DNA of 64,000 nt from Plantago major (Eukaryota; Streptophyta; Magnoliopsida; Lamiales; Plantaginaceae), in NCBI GenBank assembly GCA_026545765.1, contig CM048839.1, positions 186,001 to 250,000 on the forward strand, given 5' to 3'. Positions 28,045 to 40,096 of the stretch are shown here, piece after piece. The notes below the pieces were generated by a model that did no database searches, was not told where the DNA came from, and worked only from the letters and a program-made list of their open reading frames with translations. Position 1 is the first letter of the stretch, and the number at the start of each line of letters is the position of its first letter. The position numbers and the translations under genes were made by a program.

Positions 28045-29570
28045 TTTTTGTTTTTTGTTTTTTAGATTGTTTCATTATTGTATGTGCTTTCAGGCTAGCT
28101 AATAGTTCTGAGAAAACTTCTGTATTGGTTTTTATGTGTCAAATATTAATTATTCCCAGAAAATAGAAGTTCATATATAGCATGTTTATAGGAATGTATG
28201 AGTAGCGGTGTAGTTATTTTGTTCATATTAGAACACTGTTAAGAGCAACAGTTGTGCAATACAATCGCATTAATGTAGTATCAGAATATGAACATGAAAA
28301 AGGAATACGACTAAGCGCACAAAGTCTTATGAGATAAATTCGCATACAGTACAGAGTAGGTAAGGTGTGCATACCATCAGAGCTCTTAGCGTGGCCTTAA
28401 AAACTTCTCTTGAAGTCTTTTGAGGTATATACTTTGGTGGTGTCTCTAATGATAAGAAAAACTGAAATGCTTGCAAATGGTAAGTGTATATATCTCTTTA
28501 ATTTGAATGTGTATATACTATATATATGTGGTATGTTTCCAAAGCCTAGCACGCGACTATATATATACTCTATCTTGTGGCGGTCAGTAACCTTAATTTG
28601 CCGTGAATCGATTTGTATACTCTATCTTTGTAGTTGTTATATTAGCCAATATATATACACTGTTCAAATTGGAAAATTTTATGATGTTAATTTGTATCCA
28701 ATTTTGTTGCCTCACTAGAATTCCCTTTTTTTAAACGACAATTTTTTTTATTAAAGATCAACAAACATGATACAATGAGCATAATAATGCTCTTCAACTA
28801 GATAATATAAGGGGCAATCATAGAAGGGTGGGCTACCTCATTCTCATGGATGACATCAATATGCTTGGAATATTACGGATGCTATTGGGCCCCTTAAGAG
28901 AGCTGAGCTGAGGAGATGTATATATCTGTGGAATGTGCTAGAAACTAGGCTTAGGACTGATAACTTGTTGGATTTTCAGAATGGTTGGGATGATGTTGTG
29001 TGGGGTTATTATGCTCACAATGGACGTTTGGATAAAAATTGTAGGATTTTTGCTTTCCGGAAGAAGGATAGGTTTCATGTCTGTTCTTCATTGTGATAGT
29101 CAGTTTTTGTTTTGTTTAGTGGATGCTGTTCTTCATCTCTACCAATATGCATTATTGCGCGCGATATGTTGTATATGCGTTGATGTTGCGCCTGGAGAAA
29201 CGTAATTAATAATATCAACTCAACATATATCTACATATATGCGTTAATTTTGCGTAAACCTATAGAAATGTAAAAATCGACACGTGTAATATATTCTCTT
29301 GAAGTCTGTAAATGTGGAAACTTCACTTGAAGCCTGGTGTCTCTGATGATGATAAGAAAAAGTGAAATGCTTGCAATGGTGAGTGTATATATATCTCTTT
29401 GTATGTGTATATATATGTTCCGTAAACCTGTAGCGATTCTACCAACATGCGTTAATGATGCGAAAACCTATAGAAATGTAAAATCGACAGATCTCTACCA
29501 AATATGCGTTAATGTTGCATAAACCCTATTTTCTATCATTATAAATCCTTTCCAACATTCAATGTCCTAG
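28045..29570. other. Spacer between BED gene copies, with an orphan exon-like fragment
   Basis: The 3' flank of the BED gene, then a stretch at about 28,895-29,096 whose + frame reads YLWNVLETRLRTDN then WDDVVWGYYAHNGR before a stop. It looks coding but I do not recognise it and it lacks a start. At 29,140-29,530 the ATATGCGTTAATG repeat recurs several times. Small ORFs elsewhere look random. Confidence 0.4.
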
Positions 29571-30727
29571 CTAGTATTGATTTGTTTATCCAATCATGGG
29601 TGTGTTGCCATTGCTTGCTCATTGATTGATTATCAACGTAATCACATAGTTTTAATGTTAATTAATTAGTAAGGATCCAATAGTTGTTGAGCTGGATACA
29701 TGATTCTAATTCTATATCTGAGGGTGTCATGTCATGTGTTTCTAACCTTAGCACGTACGTGCCTATATATACATGTTAGCAGAAACATCAAAGTTCACTT
29801 GTCATCTTTCATTTGCTTAATCCTTCCGTAAGTTGATTCTCTGACAAAGAAAACAATCATCCAAGCTTTCTGAACCTTTATTTGCACATCTCTTCTTTAT
29901 TTTGGGATTTCTGAATTGACTTGTTTTGCCTCTTGATGTGCATCCAGATTACCAAATAGTTGTTGCGCAAAATTAATTTGGCCTGAGGAGTTTCTCCAGA
30001 TCTGTTTCGAAAGATGTATAAATTGTTAAAATTTTCCTTACTCGTTTTTAGTTTTAGATCAGCTGTTAACCCATAAATTTTGTTAAGACTGTAGATGTTT
30101 AAGTTTTTTTTATTTAATTTACTTTGTGATTTCTATATAAGTCATTTCTCCTTCATAACATCCAGAATCAGAAGAACGAATTGGTGAAGGTCTTGTTCAT
30201 GAATTCAGAACTCAGAAGATCTATTTGGTAACAGATTAGTTTTCTTGCACTTTGAGTTTTGAAACTGTGTGTATTTATATGGAGTACATGTCTAAATTTA
30301 GAGAGACAATGGACGCGCCAACTTTGCGCGTAAATTAACTAGTTATAATTGACGGTGTGCCATATATATAGTTTTTTAAACTCTAGAGCGATCATGTAGC
30401 CAGTTCACAAAATAATACTACAACATGTTAACAATATATAAAAGAAACTAAATAAGCAATTGGTGTTTTTCTACAAAATCAAAACAGTTAAAATATCATT
30501 TGTGCAAGTGCAACGCTGGAACTGCATTAGGAATGTGCTAATATTGCGCTTCGTTGAATGAAAGCTTCTTCATTTGTGGTGCAGTTCACAAGTTAATTTA
30601 CTCTGTGGCAACATTGTATTAATCAAGAAATTGTTTTATATGTCATGTCTTGATATCACTAACAAACTCTTTTGGTACACAAAGTGATGTAGTTTATTGT
30701 GTATATTGGTTCAGATTTAAGGTGACA

Positions 30728-31494
30728 ATGTGGAATTCTGGTCAAAACAAAAGAAACGATCCTGGATGGAAGTACTGTACCCAAGTGGGTTCTTGTAGTA
30801 CTGGAACCGTGTGGGTACAGTGCATCTATTGCGAGAAGGTGATAAAAGGTGGAATAACAAGGCACAAACAACATCTAGTAGGGGGTCACCAGAATGCAAA
30901 AACATGTCCAGACGCCCCCGAACATGTCAGGGTGGAGATGAGGGAAAATCTTGAGAAAAGAAAAAGTGTCTGAAAGTGTTGAGGTTAATAGCAACCAAGA
31001 AGAGGAAGATGAAGAAGAAGAAGGGGGAGGTGAAGAAGCAGAAGCAGGAGTAAATTTAGAAGAAGAATTAGATGATGATGAAGGTGAAGCGGAAGATGAA
31101 GTAGACGAAGAAGAAGAAGATGATGAAATATCAGAAGGCCTTCTTCACGTAGAAATGGAAGAAGAAGAAGAGATGATGGTGCACAACAATGTCCCTCGGC
31201 TGGTCCGAGTCATTTCATACCCCACCGATCCAAACGAGTACGAAAGACGAGGATCGCAGACTCTATGGTGCAGAAACAGACTCACTCGCAATATGGTCTT
31301 GCTCGTGCCATTCAGGAGCAGACCAGTGCTATTCAAGCGCAAACGCATGCTATTCAAGAGCAGAGCCGGAGGCAGACTTGTTTATGAAGTTGGAGAAGAA
31401 AATGAAGATGTATATGCAGTTGGAGAAGAAAAGGCTCTCGGTAACAGACATGACAATGCTAGAGCAGCTAAAGGCAGACTTGTTTCCCAAATAA
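30728..31494 (+). pseudogene. Decayed tandem copy of BED zinc-finger gene
   Basis: Paralogue of the gene at 27250 with the same promoter-leader layout upstream. The finger is intact (DPGWKYCTQVG, WVQCIYCEKV, RHKQHLVGGH), but the reading frame changes at least three times: after EKRKSV (near 30,970), before GPSHFIPHRSKR (near 31,200), and before the tail LSVTDMTMLEQLKADLFPK (near 31,380). The N-terminal ~25 residues of the first copy are missing (it starts MWNSGQNKR). It could still give a short finger-only peptide, but I call it a pseudogene. Confidence 0.7.
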
Positions 31495-33953
31495 TTTCTG
31501 TTGTTTTTTAAAAAATTGTTGCACTGTTGTAGGTTCTTCTGGGCCAGCTAATAGTTCTGTCTGAGAAAAATTTTGTATTGGTTTTTATGTTTCAAATATT
31601 AATTATTTTCAGAAAATAGAAGTTATATGTAGCATCTTTTTAGGAATGTATGAGTCGCGTAATTATTTGTTCATATTAGAATATGAACATGAAAAAGGAA
31701 AACAACTAAACGCGCAATGTCAATTTCACAGATTCAACTTTGAAGATATTTCATCAAATTCGCAAAGAGTCAGAGTAGATAAGGTGTGCCTTCCTATCAG
31801 AGCTCTTATTGTGGGCTTAAAAACTTCCTTGGAGTCTGTTGAGGAAAGTCCTATATACTATGATGATAAGGAAAAGTGAAATGCTTGCGATGGTGAGTGT
31901 ATATATATATGTCTCTTTGAATGGGTATGTATATATGGAGTGTGCTTCCTAGCACATCACATGACAACAATGCCACTATTGCAAGAAGGTGACAAAAGTT
32001 GGAACAACAAGGCACAAACAACATCTAGTTAGGGTTCACCAAAATACAACAACATGTCTCCCAAACATGTCAAGGAGCAGATGAGGATACATCTCAAGAA
32101 GGGGAAGAATTAGATCTTTTTATTAGCTATCAAGAAAAAGAAGATGAAGTAAATGAAGAGAAGATGATCAAGGCGAAGAGAATTTGTTCATATATATTAG
32201 AACACTGATAAGAGCAACACTTGCGCAAGACAATCACAATTTAGTATCAGAATATGGACATCTAAGTGCGCAAGTTCAAGTTCACAAAATTAACTTTGAA
32301 GATATTTGATTAAATCGGCATTGAGAATACTCTGGTCATGCCTCAAGGGCATAAAAATTCATTGCTGAGTACCTCCAAGGATGATGAGGCTAAACCCAAA
32401 GAGGAACTTAACTTGAAGAAACGATTGATGAACAGAGACCCTGAAGATTGTGCTGGCAGAAAATGACACCATTGGAGCTAGCCAGATGACTGGGTATAGC
32501 ATACCAGAGAGCACCAAGTACTAGTAGTATGTTTATGTTGGCTTCTGCGTCAATTAATGTATTTGCAATTTTCAGATAAGTGTATGAGTTGATTATTTGT
32601 CCATATTAGTGCAATTTAAGAGCAACTCTTGTGCAGCATAGTCGCAATTTAGTATCAGAGTAAGAACATCAAAAAAAGGAAGAAAAAACAAAAGCTTGCG
32701 GAGTTTACTTCACAAAAGTAACTTTGAAGATATATCATTAAATTCGGACGCAATCAGAGCCAACAAAATGTTGATTCTGCCAGAGCTCATCCTGTTTGAA
32801 AGAGACAACAGCTGAGAGGAAAAACATTAGAGTATCAAAAGATTGGATGGAAGGTATGGAGCCGGAGAAAGATATTCTCTCTTACGGCAGTTCCATCTTC
32901 AACCCCATGCCAAAATTTCAACAGCTTCATCGTTTGCTTGGAGCTTTTGTCACGGCGTCTGCATGTGAGAAGTAACATTCACAATACTCTGATGCCCCAA
33001 GGGCCTAAAGATTCATTTGCTGATTACCTTCAAAGACGACGGGGCTAAACCAAAAGGAGGAACTTAACCTGAAGAAACGACTGGTGAACAGAGACGTGAA
33101 GATTGTGCTAGCAGAAAATGACACAGTTGGACTGAATAGCATACCTGAGAGCACCAAGTACTAGTATGTTACTTTATTTGCAGTTTTCATACAAATGTAT
33201 GTGTTAAATTTTATGGTTGAGTTATTTGTCCATATTAGAGCATGTTAAGAGCAACACTTGTGCAACATAGTCGCAATTTATATTAGTATCAGAATGAACA
33301 TCAAAAAGGGGAAACAACTAGGCACTTGATAGTTCACAAAAGTAACTTTGAAGATTATTCATTAAATTCGCATACAGTCGGAGTAGGGGGGTGCGTAATC
33401 TGTCAGAGTTCATTGTATGGCCTAAAAACTTTTGTCAACTGAAATTTTGGGAAATTTTGAAATGGCAGAAAGGGCAATATATATGAGCAACTTCAGAAAA
33501 TATTATATCAGAGGTTTTTTCCTGACAAGCATCAATTACATGTACAGACTGTGAGATTGTATATAAAAACACCTTACTGCAAAACTATTATAGCACAGTT
33601 ACATTCCATATTACAAGTTACAGCGTCGCCAAAATACGTGTGTCGGATTTCACAGAGATGCCTTAGTATTAAGCTTTAAAAAGTCTGTCATACACTATCT
33701 ACAAAAAAAATTTCTTCAGGAACTGGTACACTGGTCCCATCTCCACCTCATTGACTGGCCTTAGGAGTGGCGTTGCACGTCCTTAATTTGTAAAGATCCC
33801 CAGAGTTTATGTAGAACGTTCTTCTGTATTTAGCAAAGGTCATTGGTTAACCAGAGAGCATAATACTGATCACAAGGAGTACTCTGGATGGATTGGGAAT
33901 GTGATGCCAAGGGAGATTGTGAAGGTGGTGAGAATAAAGATGCAGACGATAAT
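31495..33953. other. Spacer with BED-gene fragment and an unidentified duplicated segment
   Basis: At 31,960-32,110 a third BED-related fragment (CHYCKKVTK, RHKQHL-like in broken frames) is visible. Two related segments lie at about 32,320-32,530 and 32,980-33,170; both include GAGGAACTTAAC, GAAGAAACGA and GAGAGCACCAAGTACTAG. Their frames are interrupted and I do not recognise a protein. From about 33,590 the sequence matches the 3' flank of RING copy 3 (40,097 onward), so it is the RING gene's 3' untranslated region. Confidence 0.45.
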
Positions 33954-34542
33954 CTAATCGAAGATGCAGTAGTGAAGGTTGGAAGAAGACATTAATCGAG
34001 TAAATTGTGATGGTGGTGGTTTAGCAGTAGTGAGCCTTGCATCGCGCTTGCAAACAGGGCAGAATGTTCTCCATGATGTTAGCCATGTATCCACACAAAT
34101 AGCATGAAATTCTGGTAAAATAAACAATCAGATTAGCAGGAAGGAAAAATACCGATTCCGGTAACATGAACAATCAAATTACTTACTGTGGCAGCAGGGC
34201 AGGACCCTTAGCTTCTCGCCTGCAGAATAGTCTTCAAGACATATGGTACATGATGCTGAAGTACAATTATCCTCCGAAACAGACGTAAAGATTATGCTGG
34301 GCAGGGCTTTCACCAAATAATGGCTCATCCCATGGAATTTATGTTCATCTGTAGCCCCAGGTCTATTTCGTCGAATCCAAGTCCTTCGAACAAAGATACA
34401 TGTAGCTAATACAGCGTATAAGGCAAGCAATGCGATCAAAGCTATTGCTATGATGGACCATGGTTGTGGCGCCAAATCTGCAGCAGAAGCAAGATTTTCA
34501 CCAGAAGATTCGGAGATGAACATGATATGTTTCTCATACAAC
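33954..34542 (-). CDS. RMR-like transmembrane RING-H2 protein, copy 2 (main exons)
   Basis: Likely membrane-anchored E3 ubiquitin ligase or vacuolar-sorting-receptor relative. Exons 34542-34187 and 34111-33954, phase-consistent. An upstream exon is likely: a GT donor at about 34,925 (AAGTAG then GTG) is in a phase that joins here, and a candidate first exon MPPGPSLPFAVH lies at 34,925-34,995. Features: one membrane segment ([23 protein letters not shown]) followed by basic residues, then [14 protein letters not shown], then a complete RING-H2 ([38 protein letters not shown]). The usual N-terminal PA domain of RMR proteins is not found upstream, so the protein is short for the family or its 5' end is lost. 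Start uncertain. Confidence 0.75.
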
Positions 34543-34995
34543 CTGTTTGAACAAAATATCAATTTATGTTACAATGATTTCTGAGATAAAACTATCAATT
34601 GATCGAAGTAAGTAGTACCAGAAATAGAAAGCAGAAGTTTATATATAATAAATATAAAATAGCCAAGTAATCCAACTAGTAAACGAATTAGTAAGCTAAT
34701 AAAAGATATCTAATACAAAACATGGATAAAATACGACTTGGACTAGGAGATGAGATGAGTTATTCTTCAATTTGGATTTGAGTCTAGTAATATATCTTGA
34801 CAATTTATACAACTAAAATCCAAATTCAAACTACAAGATTTCTGAAATTATGCATAAAAATCAACTAAATAAAGCATAAATTCAAACAAACTTCATATCT
34901 GATTCTGCAACAGGATAAAACACCTACTTGTAACTGGATCAACAGTTTGATGTTCGCTATGAACAGCAAAAGGAAGACTTGGACCTGGAGGCATT

Positions 34996-35609
34996 CAATC
35001 TCTGCAACTGATGGAGCATGCATAAATTATAGAGGCTTATAGGCAGCATGGGTAATTAAGAAGTGAATTTGTTGACAAAAGATATAAGTACAAGTTTAAT
35101 ATTACACAACGTGTAAGTTTAAAAATTTATGAAAGCTCCTAATCAATTGATTAATTCAGCAGTTAAGCCCACAAATCAGATTGATGACTTTAGTCTACAT
35201 TTAGAATTTGGGTATGGACTTCTTTGGTGCAAATTCATAACTTTTTTGAGAGAAAGGGCAGAAAGTACAAATTCAATTTTACAAAAACATTTAATTTACT
35301 TTTGGTCCCTTAACTCTTGGAACATCAATGTGTTTCTTATTGTATTTACATGAATTTTTCAATAACGAGTTCGACTAAAGCTCGAACTAAATGGATTGAG
35401 TTTGAGATCGTTACAACTCGAAAAATGTATACTCGAGTAGGCTCTGCTGTTAAACAGTACTACTACCAATATTATTTAATTTATCGTATTCCGCCTTTAT
35501 ATCGTATGAGGTTAAATCACAATTAGAAAGATTTAGGGGACCAAAACGAGTTGTCTCTTCTTCTTCTTTTTCTTCATAAATACTTTGGTTCATCAATTCA
35601 GTAGTAACA
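34996..35609. other. Divergent spacer between RING copy 2 and chimera A
   Basis: About 600 bp serving as promoter region for both directions. The part next to the RING gene is matched at 40,900-41,240 beside RING copy 3. The part next to the chimera (35,505-35,609: ATTAGAAAG, GGGGACCAAAACGAG, TTCTTC runs) is matched in front of all five EDRF1-type first exons, so it is the shared leader/promoter. Confidence 0.55.
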
Positions 35610-37717
35610 ATGGAGAAAGAAGCATCGGGCTCAACCTTGCGAGACTTGCAATGCGTCGGGACACTGGAAATTGAGAGCCCGAAGCCCGTGGGATCTCTCT
35701 GCGGATCTATTCCCATCACCACCGACGAACCTATCCACGATTTCACCTCAGCTACCCTTGTTCCCTCTTCAGATACGTACGTGATATTTCACTTTTTATC
35801 ATGAAAAATTTCATGGCTTTGCTACTAATTTTGAAGTTGTTAAAGAATTGGATTGAACTTGAGAGTTGTTAATAGTTTTATAATTTTATTGGTACTGTAG
35901 CTCAATTACAGGGAGAAAGGTGTGGGGAAGTTGGTTAGTGACTGGTAATTATGGCTGTGAAGATTAATTGGTGAATTGTTGGATGTTTTCGAGCTCGATT
36001 TGTTCGGTTCCTTTTAAGTAGAGTGTGTTATGAATACATTAAGTCCCAGAAATGTGTGGAGTGCTTGATGGTGTACATATGTGGGGAATTTTTACATGTT
36101 TATATTGTTTGTTTTCATGCTTGGACTATCTGTCGTTACTCTGCGAACAAGAAAAACTAGTTGATTGGCCAGTGTAGTTAGATTATGTGTTTGATGAGTT
36201 GCACATGGCAAAACATTTGTCTCTGAATTATGCTGCTGACCTCTTATTGATTACTTATCAAGAAATGAGAGAAACTGTGTTGGATAGGACTTGATGTTTG
36301 CAATTCTGCAGCATTGTGATCCATTTTATGTGATTTAATTGAAATAGGGTAAGAGCCCCAAGGTATCAGATGATTCCTAGAGAAACGGATCTGAATACGC
36401 TATCTGTGCTTTCTCGTACTCCAGATAAAGTATTCCCAGTTACACCTGTAGAGTCAAGGTGTAGAGAAGGTAAGCATCTTCATAATTTGCAGTATCGATT
36501 GCATATGACATTTTGCTTTGTTTAAACTTTAAAGGATCTTTTTACCTAAGGTTTTGGTTTTATCAAATTCTGAAGTTTGAGGTAATGTGATATGCGCACA
36601 ATCTTTGGGTAGTGTAAAGGTTTTGCAATGCTAAATTGCTCTCTCTTTATTTTTTACTTGGGACCTGGTAATTTGAAAGTGTTACATAACTTTTGGGGTT
36701 AAATTTCTGTCAATCATAAGAAACTGCATCTTTCCAGAAGCACCATTGCAAGGGGGTCCCATCACGTCAAACCTTACAAGAAAAGGCGAAGCACTAGCTG
36801 TATCTAGTCTGGCAGAGTATGGAGATGAAATGGATGTGATGGGACAGACACTTTCACTTGTCCTTGATACCGGGTATGACTTTATGCATCATTATTGCAG
36901 TTCTATCTGTAAAACATTTTTGTTCTCAAGTACTCTGTGGCACAGGCCTGATATTGAAGAGGGAGATAAACTTATCCAAAGACAAAACCATCAGACAAAA
37001 CCGAAGAATACAGATGACACGGCAACAACTAGAAATAACACCATGTGGTCCCATGCGGAAGATCTGGCAGTCATCTCTGCGTTCATGAAAGTGAGCCAAG
37101 ATGCCGCTATTGGTGAGAAGCAGACGTACAATGGCTTCTTCAAGAAAGTAGAAGAAAAGTACAAGGAAATATGTTTGGGTGGTATGATAGTGGGTCTCAA
37201 TCCTCGAACAGCAAATTCACTCCGCGGTAGATGGACTAGGATGAAGGAAGAGGTTAATGCATTTGTCTCGGCTTTTGATGAGGCCTCGAGATTGGTCGAG
37301 AACAGGAGTGGTCATAATGAAGATGACATACTAAAGTCTGCATTACAACTGTATAGAGCATCACATAAAAAGCAACAGGATTTCAAATTGCTTCATGCTT
37401 GGACTTCCTTGAAGGATTATCCTGAGTGGGAAAAGAAAATGAATCGAAATCATCCAAAAGCTCCAGTTGGTAGGATGGATGATCCAATGAAAGAAAGTGG
37501 TGGCAGCAGAAGCAAGCGTTTCAGGTTGGGCGAAGATAATGTTGAGAGTTGCAAACGGCCTATAGGTCTTGACAAGGCAAAGAGCTCCCAGAAAGGTACA
37601 ACTTCATGTAACTCGCATATGGATAATATAAGCGAGGGATCTGTTTCATTCACTAATTCTTATCCTGCGCATTATGAGTCTAATTCACAGTTAGAAAGAT
37701 TAGGGGACAAAAATTAG
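35610..37717 (+). CDS. Chimeric protein A: EDRF1-like N-terminus fused to Myb/SANT-like (GST-T3/NAM-associated) domain
   Basis: Exons 35610-35776, 36348-36469, 36738-36873, 36946-37717; frame open throughout, 398 residues. Residues 1 to about 160 correspond to the start of the EDRF1-like gene at 57051 (MEKEASGST, FLCGSIP-like, PDIEEGDKL). After position 37000 the frame switches to a Myb/SANT-type domain: WSHAEDLAVISAF, FFKKVEEKYKE, NSLRGRWTRMKEE, SGHNEDDILKSALQLY, FKLLHAWTSLKDYPEW. A basic/polar tail with SKRFRLGED follows. Such domains occur in plant proteins labelled GST-T3-like and in transposon accessory proteins, and are thought to bind DNA. The coiled-coil tail of copies B and D is absent because the ORF runs into the leader of copy B and stops (LERLGDKN). 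Confidence 0.75.
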
Positions 37718-37829
37718 TTGTCTTTTTATTTCTTCTTTCTTCTTCATTAACCGGGCATATTCTTTTAGAACTTGGGGGATAATAACTGTCTGTGCTCTAA
37801 TACACATTTTGGCTCATCAATTAGTAGCA

Positions 37830-39963
37830 ATGGAGAAACAAACATCGGGCTCAACCTCGCGAGACTTGCAATGTGTCAGGGGACTGGAAATCGAGGGCCT
37901 GAAGCCCGTGGAATTTCTCTGCGGATCTATTCCCGTCACCATGGATGAAGCTTTCCACGATTTTACCTCAGCTGCCCATGTTCCCTCTTCAGATAGGTAT
38001 GTAACATTTTCACTTGTTTATCATGAAAGTTTCATGGTTCCGCTACTAATTTTGAAGTTAATTGTGTTAAACAATTGGATTAAATTGGAGAATTGTTAAT
38101 ATTATTTTATTCTTATTGTTACTGTAGCTCAAATAGAGGGAGAAAGAGGTGTGGATAAGTTGGTTAGTGACTGGTAACTTTGGCTGTGAAAATTAATTGG
38201 TGAATTGTTAGATTATTCGAGCTCGATTTGTTTGTTTCCTTTTAGTAGAGTGTGTTATGAGTTATGACTACATTTTGTCCTGGAGTGCTTAATGATGTAT
38301 TTTGCTGTTGTCCGCTTCTTGATGTTCTTAGCAAGAAATGAAAAGAAACTTTGTGTTAGATAGCACTTGATGTTTGCAATTCTGCAGCATTGTAATCGTT
38401 TTATGTGCTTTAATTGAAATAGGGCAAGTACTCCAAGGTATGAGATGATTTCTTCAAAAACGGATCTGGAGTCGAGGTTTAGAGAAGGTAAGCATTCTTC
38501 GCAATTTGCAGAATCAATTGCCTAACATTTTGCATTGTTTAAGTGATCCTATTACCTATGGTTTCGATTTTGTCAAATTCTGAAGTTTGCCGTGATGTGA
38601 TGTGATGCGTGCACATTTTTTGGGCAGTGTAAAGGTTTTGCAATGCTAACTTGCTATCTTGTTTTTTACTCTGAGACCTGGTAATTTGAAAGTGTTTATA
38701 AACTTTTGGGGTTAAATATATGTCAACCATAAGGAACTAAATCTTTCCAGAAGCACCATCGCAAGGGGGTCCGATCACGTCAAACCTTACAAGAAAAGGC
38801 GAAGCACTATCTGTATCTGGTCTGACAGAGTATGGGGATGAAATAGATGTGATGGGACAGACACTTGTCCTTAATGCTGGGTATAACTTTATGCATCATA
38901 TTACAGTTCTATCTGTTAAAAGTTCTCTTTCTCAAGTACTCTCTGGCACAGGCCTGATTTTGAAGAACGAGAGAAACTTATCCAAAGACAAAACCATCAG
39001 ACAAAACCGAAGAATACAGATGACACGACAACAACCAGAAGCACCATGTTTTCGCATGCGGAAGATCTGGCACTCATCTCTGCGTTCATGCAAACGAGCC
39101 AAGATGCCGCTATTGGTAAGAAGCAGCCGTACAGTGGCTTCTTCAAGAAAGTGGAAGAAAAGTATAAGGAAATATGTTTGGGTGGTATGATAGTGGGTCT
39201 CATTCCTCGAACAGCAGATTCACTCCGCTGTAGATGGACTAGGATGAAGGAAGAGGTTAATGCATTCGTCTCGGCTTTTGATGAGGCCTCAAAATTGGTC
39301 CAGAACAGGAGTGGTCATAATGAAGATGACATACTAAAGTCTGCATTACAACTGTACAGAGAGTCACATAAAAAGCAACACGATTTCAAATTGCTTCATG
39401 CTTGGACTTCTTTGAAGGAATACCCCGAGTGGGAAAAAAAAATGAATCAAAATCATCCAAAAGCTCCAGTTGGTATGATGGATGATCCAATGGAAGAAAG
39501 TCGTGGCAGCGGAAGCAAGCGTTTCAGGTTGAGTGAAGACATTGTTGAGAGTTGCAACCGGCCTATAGGTCTTGATAATGCTATCAGCGCCCAGAAAGGT
39601 GCAACTTCATCTAACTCGCATACGGATAATATAAGTGATGGATCTGTTTCATTCACTAATTCTTATCCTGCTCATTTCGAGTTAAAGTATAAGAAATTGC
39701 AGTTCGAACAAGAAAAGTTGAATTACAAGAAATTGCAGTTCGAACAAGAAAAGCTTGAGTACTTCCGTTCAAAGATTGCTGAGGCTGAGGTTCAAGCATT
39801 GGCTGCTCAGGCTCAACAGAAACTTGCTCAAGCTCAGATGGAAGCTGCCAAAGCAACTAAGATGGGCTTGCTGATGCAATTGTCTCAGTTTCAGAATCAG
39901 GATAAGTTAAGCCCTGATATGTTAGCGATGTTAGAGGCATTGAAGAAGGAGTTGTGTCCGTGA
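37830..39963 (+). CDS. Chimeric protein B: EDRF1-like N-terminus, Myb/SANT-like domain, coiled-coil tail
   Basis: Exons 37830-37996, 38423-38487, 38751-38880, 38952-39963; 457 residues. Same architecture as A, but exon 2 is 57 nt shorter (in-frame loss of 19 codons, the segment with LPTLSS and LPVTPV). Myb/SANT-like core: SHAEDLALISAF, FFKKVEEKYKE, DSLRCRWTRMKEE, FKLLHAWTSLKEYPEW. The tail holds a doubled KKLQFEQEKL repeat, an Ala/Gln-rich helix (QALAAQAQQKLAQAQ) and the end LSPDMLAMLEALKKELCP, likely coiled coil. It starts 112 bp after the stop of copy A. No catalytic domain is seen; a DNA-binding or oligomerising role is inferred. Confidence 0.78.
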
Positions 39964-40096
39964 AGTTATGATTCGAGCGTGGTTTCCATATTACTGTTAT
40001 TATTGTCCGTTGTTACTTTGTACGATTGCATTGTAATATATCCTCCGGTTCCAAGTTGTTTAATGTTGCCAATAGTTCAATTACATCCCATGCGCA

